Origin: Conidiobolus incongruus B7586
Taxonomy: Eukaryota; Entomophthoromycota; Entomophthoromycetes; Entomophthorales; Conidiobolaceae
Assembly: GCA_000697335.1 (NCBI GenBank)
Contig: JNEM01012531.1
Location: 1 to 32,356 of the forward strand
Reading direction: 5' to 3'
Length of the DNA: 32,356 bases
Shown one piece after another: positions 9,663 through 21,325 of the stretch. A program made the translations under genes and the position numbers. Every line of letters begins with the position of its first letter. Positions within the stretch are counted from its first letter, which is position 1. The notes beneath the pieces are model-generated. The model saw only the letters and a program-made list of their open reading frames with translations, had not been told where the DNA came from and did no database searches.

Positions 9663-12600
9663 AATTATTACTATTTTAAATCTTATCTATAATTTATTTC
9701 ATTTAAATTTAACACTATACACTATAATACCACCAAAAAAGGAGATACCCTCATATTATTTTAATGATGATAGCAGCTTAATTACTAAGTAAATCTAAGA
9801 CTTTAGTCTTTAAAAGCTTACTGCCCTTTAAGAAGCTTATATTAAACAACTTTTGATTGAAAAAAACATGTCTTAAAGAGTTTAAATCCAACAAACCAAC
9901 TATTTTACTATAGTTAATGCTTTAAACCACCTCCTTAGTGTCTTTAAAAACAAATTAACTACTTATGATAGCTTAAAAAACCTTTATAAGCTTGAAAACT
10001 ATCTTAAAAACATGAAGAATTACTTTGATTTAATTCCTGATGAAGATTTAGAGAATATCCTTAAATTAGCCACTTCTTTTTTGGAAAAATCTGTTTATAC
10101 TTGGTAGTTAACTCATTACAAGCTTAATCTTAAAGAATCTTCAGGAGGATAGCTTACTACAAGGATACAAACTTTTAAACAATTAGAAAAAGCCTTTAAA
10201 GAGAGGTATTACCCAAAAAATCAAGTTTGATTAGCAAGAGAAAAGCTTTCCCAACTTAAACAAAAAACTTCTACAAGATAATTGATTGAGAAATTTAATG
10301 AGATATCCTTAAATTAGCCACTTCTTTTTTGGAAAAATCTGTTTATACTTGGTAGTTAACTCATTACAAGCTTAATCTTAAAGAATCTTCAGGAGGATAG
10401 CTTACTACAAGGATACAAACTTTTAAACAATTAGAAAAAGCCTTTAAAGAGAGGTATTACCCAAAAAATCAAGTTTGATTAGCAAGAGAAAAGCTTTCCC
10501 AACTTAAACAAAAAACTTCTACAAGATAATTGATTGAGAAATTTAATGAGATATGCTTAAACATACCAAATATCACTGAAGAAGAATAAATCCACAAACT
10601 ATTACAATGCTTTAACCTTTAAGTGAAGCTCTAGTTAGTTAGTAGGGAACACTTTGATAATATGTTTTTTTTTGACATTTGTGATGCAGCAATTATAATT
10701 GATGATATTTTTTACTCTATAACTAAATCTTCCCACCCTAAAAATTAATCTTTTAAACTTTACTCTAACCCACCTAAGTCTCAAATGATAGATGTTTCTG
10801 CTTTAAAGCTTCATGAGAAAACCTTTAGTAAAGAAGCTAAAGCCTACTTGAGAACAAACAAAGGTTATTATTACTGCTAAAGGACTCAAGTTAACTATAG
10901 AGCTAACAAATACCTTTTAAAGAAGCAACATCTGTTTAATTCTCAATAATCTTAACTTACCAACCATAAATCAAACCTGAATAATATTAATATAACCTTA
11001 GAATCACCCCTTTTATAATTAGTTAGCAGATTCTAATCTAATCCACAAAAGTTCCAATAAACTAATGATTCCACAAATCAAACTATGTATACTAGAGAAA
11101 TCCAACTGATTAAACCACTAGAAACTAGAAATATTCTAGTAACTAATCTACCTTGTGATTCTTTACCTTTAACTATCACCCTATTGTTTGTGTTAACTAG
11201 TTCTTTTATAGATATACCTGTTAGTGTTCTAATTAACTCTGGTTGTTCTAGTTGTATTATCTCTTCTTTTATTGTTGCAAAGCTATCTTTACCTACCTAA
11301 AAAAGTAACTTGATAATTAAATATGCTAACAACTTAATGGAACAGGCATTTAGTACTGTATCTGGATACCTATCACTACTTCCTAACTACTCCCAATATA
11401 TTAAATTCTTAGTTGGTAACATTAGTCACAATTTTATACTAGGTTAAAATTGGTTTGAATATCACAGTTTTATATCTATGGATATTACCCCAAAAAGCTA
11501 CAAATCTATCTTTTTCACATTCCAAAAGAAATTAGTGGAATTAATCTCAAAAAATCTACATTACCCTACTATAAAACTATTAAATGCTTTACCTAACACT
11601 AACTCTACAATTGTGGCAAATAATTCTATCATTATAAGTAAAAATCAATGTAAAAAGCTAATCAAAAACCTAAATAATTTATAGGGATATGTATCTGTTT
11701 ATTATTCATCTATCAACACTTCATCTGTTGATTTTAATGAAGTTATATCTAATAACCACTTCCTATATAATATAGTAAGTTAATTTGCTAATGTTTTTGA
11801 ACCTGTGAATAAATTACCACCTAAACATAATATTGAACACAAAATTAAACTAATCCCTGGTACACAACTATACTTAAAGCTTACTTACCATTTATCTCCT
11901 GAACAATACTAAACCTTAAAAGAAGAAATCCAAAAACTACTTGAAAATGGGTATATTAGACTTTTTTCTTCACCATAAGGATCTCTAATCCTCTTTGTAC
12001 AAAAAGCTGATGGTGGTTAGAGATTATATATTAATAACCATGTTTTAAACTTTAAAACTATCAAGGATAAAACCTTATTACTAAACTTATATGATGTTAG
12101 GGATAAACTACTTGGATCAATTATATTTACCAAACTAGATGTTAGGAATAGATATTACAACATTAAAGTTGAAGAAAACTTTATCCCTTTAACTGCTTTC
12201 AACACTCTTTTAGGCCACTATGAATTTACTATTATAAACTTTAAATTGTGTAATGCTCTTGCAACTTTCACTTAATTCATCAATTCCCTTTTCAACCCTG
12301 TTTTTAATGACTTTGTTATCACCTACCTTGATAATATCTTGATCCATTTAAAAACTAAAGAAGAACATATTCAACATGTTAATCAGGTTTTATAAATTAT
12401 TCAAGAACATAAATTACCTTTGAAACTATCAAAATGTATCTTTAGTGCCTCTTCTGTCCTTTTCTGTAGTTATATTGTTTCCTCCTAAAGAATTAGTATT
12501 GATCCAACTAAACTCAATAGTGTTAAAGCCTTTACTATACCTATAAACAAAGATCAACTTATGTCTATACTTAGATTATTGAATTACTTTAAAGATTTCA

Positions 12601-14547
12601 TTGATTCTTTTGTTAAACTAGTTGCTCCTCTTACTAATCTCTTGAAGAAAGATTCTCTTTTTGAATAGACCCCACTATACACTTTTAGCATAAATGCTTT
12701 GATTTTCTATATTACCAATGTTCCTACTCTATCTATCTTTAATCTAAAACTACCTACCATTATTTTTACTGACTCTAGTTCTTTTGCAATTAGTAGATGG
12801 TTAACCTAGTTTGAATTTAATTCATATTTTACTCTATAACTATGGGATAAAATAATGAATAGGGGAGAATAGGTTGAGTTTAACCCTACAAATGTTACCT
12901 TAAAACCAATAACATTCTGGTTAAGAAAAATAAAACCAGCTGAATTGAAATACCTAGTCCATAAACAAAAACTCCTTGCTTTAGTAGAAATAATCAAAAA
13001 TCACTCACATTTCTTGTTTTACAACCCTTTCTTAACACTTACAGATCATAAATCACTTATCTACTTAAATACTCAGAAGCATTTATTAAGAAAACAAGTT
13101 AAATGGATTAAAACTATCCAAGCTTACTTTTTCCTTATTCAATATCTCTTAGGTTAATAAAACCATGTTGTAGATACTTTGTTAAAAAATCTTACATACC
13201 TACCCTTTTGTTCTAATTGCAAAAATCCAGCAAATATTAACTCAATGATCATTAATGAAGGAAATAAAGAATTTATTAAACTACTTCAAGAAACACTGCT
13301 AAATAATGATTTCTTTATTTCAGTTAAAGAAGAACTCTTTAAACCATTAGAAAACCAACTAAAATATGTCAAAAGATCTAAATATAATACTCAACTAAAA
13401 TATGGTAAACTTATTCCCCTACAAATCCCTAATGAAACTTAACAACAAATCCAGCTTGATTTCATAGAAATCCTTAAATCAACAAATAGTTATAATAACT
13501 TACTGATTGCAATTGATTTATTTTCCAAATATGCTTATTTTATTCCTTGTTTCAAAACTTCTACAGCTAGAGATGTTGCACAATTGTTATTCTCTAATAT
13601 CTTTACCCACCATAGAATTCCACAAACTATTGTATCTGATAAAGATGTGTGATTCAACTCTTGATTCTAAAAGTCACTATCTTCTTCCCTTAAGATTAAC
13701 CTAGCTATGTCTACTACTAATCATCACTAAACCAATAAACTTGCTGAAAGAACTATCAAAACCCTGAAGCAAATGATTAGAGCCTATATTGACACTAATT
13801 AGTTAAATTAGGATGCTTATATCTACTAACTCTAATATTCATTTAACACCTTTATCAATAAATCAACAGGTTTTAGCTTTTATTTCATTAATTATAGCAA
13901 ACATCCTAATTTAATAATTACTCTAAAACTTCAAATTAACTTACCTTTAGACATTGTTGAATTTCAATCTAATATCAAACATATCAATTCTCTTGTCAAA
14001 TTTAACTTAGAAGAAAATCAAAGGATCATAGAACAACAATACTCAAAGTTATCTAGAAACCCTCCTAAATATAAAACTGGTATGTTTGTATACTTAGAAC
14101 AATCTGCCCTTAAACCTACCCTATTTAAATCTGGCTTAAATCCCAAATACTTACCATTATATTATAGTCCCTATAAAATTCAATCTATTGATTCAAATTT
14201 TGAAAATATTACCTTGGAATTACCTTTAACTTTGAGGATCAACCCTACCTTTCACATATCTAAAATTAAACCATATTTTGAAGATTTTGACACTTTTCCT
14301 AATTGATTAAAAACCCCAAAACTAGATCTAATTATTAATCAAGATGGAGAAGAAGAATACTATATTGATTATATAATTAAGTCTAAATCTATTAGGAATA
14401 AGCTTTATTTTTATGTAAAATGGATAGGTTATCTTATTAAAGAAGCTACATAAGAACCTCTAGAAAATATTAAGAATACTTTAGCCTACTATACCTATTT
14501 GCAAAAAATTAGGGAGTGTGTCTCCTCTAAAAAACTTACTAAGGGAG

Positions 14548-14945
14548 TGTTAAGAGACTAATTCTTTAAATTCTTATATATACTTTTATATAATCCAATT
14601 AACTATAAATTATATGATTAATTTATACTTATGTAGTTAAATTAATTGTATAAATAGTATTAAATTATCTAATAAACTAGGTTCCTCTTTTTCTTCTCAA
14701 TTCTTACTATTTTTACTTTTACACTATTTCTAAGATTGAGACTATATTCTGTTGATATTGTAGGATATTAGCACTACCTAATATAAATCTTAATATATCG
14801 GTGACTCATCCTAGTTCGAAGCTTAATTAAACTTTGTTTACACTTGCACACTACAGCCACGTTATATTACCACATTCTGTGCCACACTACTTTTATATTA
14901 AGTCTTCCTCTGCACTATATTAGCTTAACTACCACTACACTTACA
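14548..14945 (+). repeat. 3' LTR of the chromovirus (398 bp)
   Basis: It begins TGTTAAGAGACTAA and ends CTTACA, followed by the CATTC target copy. It keeps several CG dinucleotides that are TA, TG or CA in the 5' LTR, and it has no tandem duplication. Confidence 0.92.
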
Positions 14946-15079
14946 CATTCTGTTTATTTCTGAGATGAAATGATTTATTTCAAATATTATACAAAATTTT
15001 CAGATATTGATATTTGAATGTTGAAGAATTAATACCATATATTAATATATATATATATATAACTTAATATTCAGACTTA

Positions 15080-15402
15080 TGATACCTACTAGCAACTAAA
15101 TTAATCAAGTCATCATTTATTGTAAAATTAGAGAGAAAATTAAATATATCTATTGAAAGGGATAATTTAGCCCCTTGTCCTAAGAACTGATGATATTCTA
15201 GAAAATCCACTTTATAAGCCACAGTTTAGTGAGTTTGTAATATTTAAACCATCTGACTTTCCTAAATAAATCCTCTTGTCTATTTCTATTAACTTTAACT
15301 TTACTCTTTCTTTATCTTTTACTTACCTTTTTGGCTCTTCTGCCTAATACTTTCTATCCTTTTACAGGATTCCTCCCAATGGGGCAAGTTTAAACCCCAA
15401 CA
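15080..15402 (-). mobile_element. Solo-LTR-like remnant, minus strand
   Basis: Read on the minus strand the piece starts TGTTGGGGTTTAAAC and ends in CA, with a C/T-rich and A/G-rich make-up unlike the flanks. CTTA lies directly on both sides (15076-15079 and 15403-15406; ACTTA if the last A is shared), as expected for a short target duplication. TGTTGG starts are common in Ty1/copia LTRs. No internal coding region lies beside it, so it would be a solo LTR. The family call is tentative. Confidence 0.45.
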
Positions 15403-16004
15403 CTTAACTGATATAAAGTCAATCAAATTCAATCTGAAAAGTATTACTAAATGAATAAAATGAATCCAAAATTTAAGTTAATGTGTGCAATATTCCATCA
15501 TTTCCATGGAATTTATCTTGTTTCAATTAATATTTTGAACTTAATTTATCCAAAACTCATTACTGTATAAAATATTATTAAATTTTTAAAATAGGATTGA
15601 AATAATTTAACAAGTGTGAATGATTGATTCAACTATAAATAGTTTTAATGAGTAAACATCATTATCTTTTACAAATTATTTTTCAATATTATATTTAACA
15701 AACAATATAGCATTGAATCATAAATTTGATTATTTTTTCATTCAATATATAATATTAAATAATTTATATTATTTTCATTTTGATACCCTAGATAAAATGA
15801 TTTATAAATATAGATTGTTCATTAATATTATTATATTAAGAGAGAATTAATTATGTTATTATAACAATCTAGAGTTTCTGAATAATATATATTTTAAAAA
15901 TTGATTTATAAACAAGTTGATATTATTTTTTTGAGTTTGTGTTACACTTTCACAAAAATTCATTCAAATATTCTTTCATCCTTCAAACTTATTTTAAATA
16001 TGTA
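15403..16004. other. AT-rich DNA, nothing recognised
   Basis: No open frame, RNA gene or repeat could be supported in this 600-base stretch. Confidence 0.35.
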
Positions 16005-16600
16005 AGGTTCGGATGATTTTTAACCAAACTCTGGAAATTCTGAAGACTTGTATACCACATCATATGTACTATTCCCATAACAGCATAATCATTAATGCGG
16101 ACTCGTTTCTATCCAAATAATGGCAAGTTTCCATCAATTTTACAGATTGTTGAGATTTTATATAAACTGTTGAATATTTTCATCAGTGTTTTTAAAGTAC
16201 TGTTCAAGAGTCATAACAATCATAGCTTCTCGAGATTCTCTCCAATATTATCTATTAATATTGCCACAATAATTATTTACTTTAATAATCGTTAAACTGA
16301 AAAAATATTATCTCTACTCGTTGTAAATCTTTTTAAGCTTTCTAAAACTATGAGATTGTTGTCAAATAGCAAGCTACCTGGATAATTTTCATTCCAATAA
16401 TGGGCAATTTTGGGAATAAGAAGCATTATTTCACCGTTATCAAATTTTACATCGGGTACAAGAGCCCATTAATTTTTACTACGCAAATTATGAACTTAAT
16501 ATTTTTCTGGTTATTAAAGTAGATATTGAAATTAATTCCCTAATAGTAGATCCTACTTCGCTAAAAGTTAAAGGAATAATCTCAAAATTAATACTTTAAG
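16005..16600 (-). pseudogene. Glutathione transferase pseudogene, paralogue of 30246-31062
   Basis: Minus-strand fragments match the intact transferase in order. About 16540-16600 reads EIIPLTF, against ETEPLTF at the start of its exon 2. An intron with a TAG acceptor follows near 16480. About 16420-16475 reads WALVPDVKFDNGE, against WELVPTVKFDNGD. About 16340-16420 matches the PRIAEYLDRHYPENPL region as PKIAHYWNENYPGSL. Beyond it lie ESREAM and a DGNLP...NDYAVMG stretch, against EGELPAYADYIVMG. In-frame stops and at least two frame shifts lie between these blocks. The conserved intron place shows a DNA-level duplicate. The first exon was not found. It should not make a working enzyme. Confidence 0.75.
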
Positions 16601-17748
16601 ATCAGTTAATAAATATCCAAAAATTGCAATATTTAAAGTATATCTTATATTTTAAACAACATTGACCAAGAATGACCTAGGGTCTAAAGCTAATACTATT
16701 CTTTTTATTCTATAATTCATATATTTGAGTCATCTTTAAAAGTTTATTGTATACATTTGATTTGAAGAGTTTTAATGTTTGTTTGCTTCAATTTCTTTAT
16801 TTTCTCTATCTAAAAATGGCTAAAAATTCAGTATAAAATTAATAATTATTTTGGAAAATTTAAATTGAATATGTCATTTGTTTTTAGTTTAATATATCCT
16901 TCCAACTGCCTTCATGGTTTGTAAATTCGTATAGAATATCTATAATAAATTGATAATTAATATTTTGACTAATCATTGACTTGGAGAATCTTCAAATGCA
17001 AATCTGCCATCAAAACTAAATTTACTAGAATTTGAATTGTTAAATGACTAAAAAGTACATTCATAATATTATATAAAATTGAGTTAAAATAAAATATTAT
17101 ATTTTCGTCAATAGTATTAAAAATTAGATATATATTACAAAATTATATTTAATATATAAAGGATTTGTACACTTAATAAAGATCATCTCTAACTCGTGAT
17201 TACAAGATGGAAGTTAAACTAATCTCACAGCAGATATTCACACAATATTTAATAGCAATATTTAATTATACTACTTTATTTGAAATTAATTTGAATATCG
17301 TCTCAATCTTCAAATTATCTAGTTGAAATTGATTGATGAATAAGTTGAGTATTAATCATGCCTTTATTCGACACTGATATTTTATTAAAAAAATTATATT
17401 ATTTAATATTATTAAAACTTAATTAACCTATTTAGAATTTTAATATTTATTCAAAATTTATATTCTTCAAATAAAAATTACCTACCGATTATAATATATT
17501 ACTCAAATTTATGTATAAACAATAAATAATATTTTGAAAAATGTTTACATAATAAAAATTCTAGTTAATTATATAATTATTGTAAGATATATGAAATAAA
17601 ATAGATTTTTTATTTTATAATCAAATACACTATTATACATGAATATTATTTTCTAAATTAAGTTTGGATTCAAAGTTATTTTTACTTATTTTTATTTGAA
17701 ATTTTAATTATCAAAGTTTATTAATTTAAATTGAATTAATTATATAAC
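16601..17748. other. AT-rich DNA, nothing firm
   Basis: No gene can be supported. A short minus-strand open stretch near 16980-17045 has balanced codons (SFDGRFAFEDSPSQ before a stop) and might be the end of a lost exon, but nothing around it extends the reading. Confidence 0.3.
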
Positions 17749-18040
17749 TGTAGTGTATATTTTCAGGTCACAAACATAGATATTAACTATGTTTTGAGGT
17801 TATATATAGATTATTTAATAAGTCTATTGTGTTTGTTGTAAAACTCTATTGTTTACATAGGGTTCAGGATGGCTAAGATTAATTTTGGGGTTAATGTCAT
17901 GTGAAGTCATTCTATCAAAAAGATAATACTGTCAATTCTTTTGTATGTGGGTTTGATTAAATGTTAAATATGAATAAAACCAAAAAGATGTTCTTTATTG
18001 TTTCAAAATATAAAATTTGCTTTTATATTATAACTACACA
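17749..18040. mobile_element. Possible solo LTR or MITE remnant
   Basis: The piece starts TGTAGTGTATA and ends in ACTACACA, an imperfect inverted end pair, and it is G-richer than its flanks (17860-17910). It contains TGTTTACATAGG, which resembles the end of the island at 21326-21854. No target duplication is visible. The call rests only on ends and composition. Confidence 0.25.
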
Positions 18041-18581
18041 CTACTAAAATATCAGATGCTTTTTATCAATGCATCATCTATTAATATAAACATGTTTAAC
18101 TGTATAACTCATAAATACAACAGTGTTATTGTTTTTTTATCCATCCTACTTCACCAAGTTAAGAGACAAGTGTTAACATACTTTCATCACATTCATCTTG
18201 CAGCTATATTTCATCTAATTAAATATATAAGAAATCATTAAAGACAATTTTAAATAAAATAAAATTGTTTTTTTTATTTAAATAGTGTATATTGAATATT
18301 AACAAAATTAGGTTGTTGTAATTAATATTTTTTATATTTTTAAAAAATAAAAAAAAATTAATTTATAAGTAATCAATTTACTTCATTTTTATATTAAGAA
18401 AATTCAAATTAACAAATATCAAAAATATTGATTAATTAAATATATAAATTAATGTTATAGTATATTATATACACTTTTGGAGATATTATAGTTACTTTAG
18501 GTTTTGAAATATAGCAATAATGAAAATTAAGTTATTTTTTACAATTATTGATTATAAATCTAATTCAAGTAAAATCTGTTT

Positions 18582-18582
<1 letters not shown>
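18041..18582. other. AT-rich DNA, nothing recognised
   Basis: It contains a short open frame at 18017-18241 with no recognisable protein features and AT-driven composition. No gene is supported. Confidence 0.3.

Positions 18583-18613
<31 letters not shown>
18583..18613. repeat. (TA)n microsatellite
   Basis: A run of about fifteen TA units. A second TA run at 18926-18941 is the landing site of the Tc1/mariner element, which requires TA. Confidence 0.9.
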
Positions 18614-18615
<2 letters not shown>

Positions 18616-18941
18616 CAACTGTAAATGTAGGAGGAAATAGACTTTTAGAGCTTAAATAAGGAATTGCCAGTAGTAAACAACAGATTACCTCAAAATTAAG
18701 GGAAATTAAAGGGGTTCATCAAATTATATGAAAGTAGCTTATTGCAAACAAAATAAATACTCAATACTTTTACTTAGAGACTAGATACTTTTGAAAATGA
18801 AGATAGAAAGATAAGTTCATTAAATGATAAAGTTAACTAATTTATGAAATGTGGTACTTTTAATGTAACTACTTCCATTAATATAATAATCAGAGTTTCT
18901 TAAGTGATGGACAAAGTTATTCCTTATCATATATATATATA

Positions 18942-19156
18942 CACTAACTTGCAAAAATAAGTCATAAAATCAAAAACACTTATATTTTTACTAATAACTT
19001 GATTAATATTTAATGAAATAAACTTAAATTAAATAATTAAAATCTATTATATTTATTAGTTATATATATCATTAAATGATGATATTTAGTTATTAATTGG
19101 TTAAAATATAAACCTTTAAATTTTACCTAAAGTGAGTTATAAATTTGTAGGTTTTT
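18942..19156 (+). repeat. Left terminal inverted repeat of the Tc1/mariner element
   Basis: About 215 bases, with outer AAGTCATAAAATCAAAAA and inner GTGAGTTATAAATTTG sites. The middle is more diverged from the right end than the two sites are. Confidence 0.8.
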
Positions 19157-19169
19157 GGTGATAAAAAAA

Positions 19170-20200
19170 TTAAAACCTAGTGTATCTACCTTTAGCTTTT
19201 CTAACTTCTTTAAGTTTGTGGGGTATAGAATCAACTAACTTCTTATACTAAAAAGAGTTAATCTTGTTCTATACTTCTTAAATATATTCTTAAAGTTGAT
19301 TTAAATTTTTTGTTAGGGGGAAAGCTTTAATAGTTTTTTTTAATTAATCCTAAAGGTGTTTAATTAAATTAAAGTTAAAAGATTAAAGAAACCACTTTAT
19401 AACTGTTAATTTATTATTTTTAAGCTATTTGGTAGTAGAAGCTATAGTATAATAAAAAACATTATCTTATTAAAAAATAACATTAGATTTATTTAACCTA
19501 TATTATTCAATAGTTTTTTTCAATTCATTATTTAAAATATTTTAGTATATCTTAATATTAATTCCTTTATTAACTTTATAAAAATACCTTACACTTAAAA
19601 ACAACATATATCCTTAAATAATAATTGATTTACTATTATACTTTTAGGTAAAATTAATATAATAGTTACAAAGTAGTTTTATATTTTTTCTAAAGTATCT
19701 AGCTTTTTTATTAAATCTACTAAGGTATATTTTTGTTTCATTAAACTAAATAACTTTACTCTAATTAGTTTTAGTTTAACATTAGTAATGACATTTAAAC
19801 TCTCACCTAGCTTTATAGTAGGATTTCTTTAGTTGGGGGTGTTTTTTCTTAAAATGTAAGTGGTATCTATGTTAATATAAAGTATATATAATAATATTAG
19901 TGCTAACTAATATTCCTATATAGTTTTATAGTTCCTATTGTATTTCTACAATAGTACTATATTTACCTATATTAACCAACCTATAGATATACTTCTTATT
20001 ATATTTATTTATAATTTTAGTACACTTAAGTTTAAGTTTAAATATTTCTTTATTGTTATTCTTAACAACTTTAACTATAATAGACTAGCTAACACTAGTA
20101 ATTCTAGCAATATCATAAGTTGATTTACCTTCTTTATAAAGTTAATTAATGTGCAAGTAGATTTTTTTAGAGAGGGATTTAAATATAATGATACTAATAA
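19170..20200 (-). pseudogene. Tc1-type transposase relic
   Basis: The relic would encode the DDE-type cut-and-paste transposase of the element. Minus-strand fragments run in family order. First is a helix-turn-helix region (KSTYDIA-like, about 20090-20180). Next is a middle block with SKYYKARW-like residues (about 19800-19850). Then comes VIF-stop-stop-DNVFYYT at about 19440-19475, which corresponds to the FQQDNAPCHT block of the second catalytic Asp. NLIKHL-stop-D-stop-LKK at about 19340-19370 corresponds to NPIEHLWDQLKK, and SIPHKLKEVRKAKGRYTRF precedes the natural stop at 19170-19172. Many of the stops fall where Gln (CAA/CAG) or Trp (TGG) is expected, that is C-to-T or G-to-A change. The DPN/DLNP catalytic part is also altered. 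The usual length is about 340 residues; none of the frame is usable now. Confidence 0.85.
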
Positions 20201-20294
20201 AAAAATTTAGTATATCTATAAAATATTATATAAAATAATAACAAAGAGAGAAAAAAGATATGGTTATATATTGTTAAATATATCCCTTTATCTC

Positions 20295-20511
20295 AAAAAC
20301 CTGTAAATTTATAACTCACCTTAGTTAAATATTAAAGGTTAATATTTTTACTAATAGTTTACTAAATATATTTAAATATATTTATTTTTTATTAAATAAT
20401 ATACTCTAATTATATATTATAGTTTCAAGTAATCTAATATATACAATTATTTTAGTTATTAATTAAAATATATATATTTTTGATTTTATGACTCACTTTT
20501 GCAGGTTAGTG
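20295..20511 (-). repeat. Right terminal inverted repeat of the Tc1/mariner element
   Basis: About 217 bases; the inward reading starts CACTAACCTGCAAAAGTGAG. Outer GTGAGTCATAAA and inner GTGAGTTATAAATTTAC sites are better kept here than on the left. Confidence 0.8.
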
Positions 20512-20513
20512 TA

Positions 20514-21325
20514 TATATATATTATAATTCAAATAAACATAATTTTTTACATGATAAAATGTTTAACTTGAAAAGTATATAACTTAATTTATCATAATAA
20601 TTATAAATCTTGATAATTATATTTATTTATCATTAAATGAAATAAAGTAAAATTTTTCAATATTAATTTACTAGATAAAATATACATATGCATATTTCAA
20701 AAGTATTCCTTATATTAGATAATTTAGTGTTATATATTAAAAAATTTAAAAACTATTAAGTTTTGAAATAATTTTCTTAATAATTTAAAATTGATTTATA
20801 TTAAGAAAATTATTGTTAAACTGATATTTACATTTATTAAATAAAATATAATTTTAAACTTATGAAAGTTTCTTAACAATATTAAAATATTTGTATTTCC
20901 AATTTTTCTTAATTAATTTGGCTTTAATATTATTTTTTTAAAACTGTCCTTTATAAATTCCTTTAATAGCTCAAACTAATCATAATAATAAAGATTCATA
21001 TTCAAAAAGCATGGCTTATATAATAATAAAGTTCATTTTTTATTAAATAAGGTAATTCGTAATGTTTATTTAATGAGGCTTGATATTCTCATTAACAATT
21101 ACAGCTCTTTGAATTTTAAAATTCAAATTATTTTATAATTTTTTTTCTTAAAAAATATATTTTATATGATAATATTATGATTTTAATATGTTGATTCCTT
21201 GTAATAATAATAATAATTTGAAGCAAATACCTATATTTTTCATATCAATTATTATTGTTAATTATATTTAGATTTTTTTTTGAAAAAATTAGAACTAAAG
21301 CTTTAGCTTTAACCCATACTCTAGG
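20514..21325. other. AT-rich DNA, nothing recognised
   Basis: No gene, RNA or repeat could be supported. Confidence 0.35.

Larger units (their letters stand above)
8889..14950 (+). mobile_element. Ty3/gypsy LTR retrotransposon, chromovirus type, decayed
   Basis: A 6.05-kb element (8894-14945) between direct copies of CATTC (8889-8893, 14946-14950), the expected 5-bp target duplication. LTRs start TGTTAAG and end in CA or its decayed form. The parts run in Ty3/gypsy order on the plus strand: gag-like region about 9750-10950 with a degenerate zinc-knuckle area near its end, protease about 11100-11300, reverse transcriptase about 11880-12480, RNase H about 12760-13150, integrase about 13200-14050 and a C-terminal chromodomain about 14330-14480. 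A purine-rich tract (AAGGGAG) lies just before the 3' LTR. The chromodomain after the integrase defines a chromovirus. The coding region is broken at many points (at least twenty interruptions), so this is a fossil. The LTRs differ at about 4.5% of sites; because all differences are transitions, that may overstate its age. Confidence 0.93.
18942..20511 (-). mobile_element. Tc1/mariner DNA transposon, 1570 bp, decayed
   Basis: The ends start CACTAACTTGCAAAA on the left and CACTAACCTGCAAAAG on the right when read inward, and TA flanks both (18940-18941, 20512-20513). The inverted ends are long, about 215 bases (18942-19156 and 20295-20511). Each end has an outer AGTCATAAA-type site about 10-25 bases in and an inner GTGAGTTATAAATTT site near its inner border (about 19131-19148 and 20303-20320). 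This is the IR/DR arrangement in which the transposase binds two sites per end. A transposase relic lies between them on the minus strand. The target was a (TA)n tract. Confidence 0.92.

Noticed and set aside
11085-14306. Several 65-87 codon frames as separate small genes
   Set aside because: They are short open parts of the decayed chromovirus coding region.
18611-18940. MTTVNVGG-like short reading after the TA tract as a possible retroelement gag start
   Set aside because: The open stretch is about 15 codons and nothing after it matches a gag protein.
19938-20123. Plus-strand 61-codon frame
   Set aside because: It lies antisense to the transposase relic and has no features of its own.
8889-20511. 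Reassigned stop codons (TAA/TAG read as Gln) as an explanation for the many stops in repeats
   Set aside because: The intact deacetylase and glutathione transferase use CAA/CAG for Gln and end in TAA with no internal stops. The stops are confined to repeats and pseudogenes.
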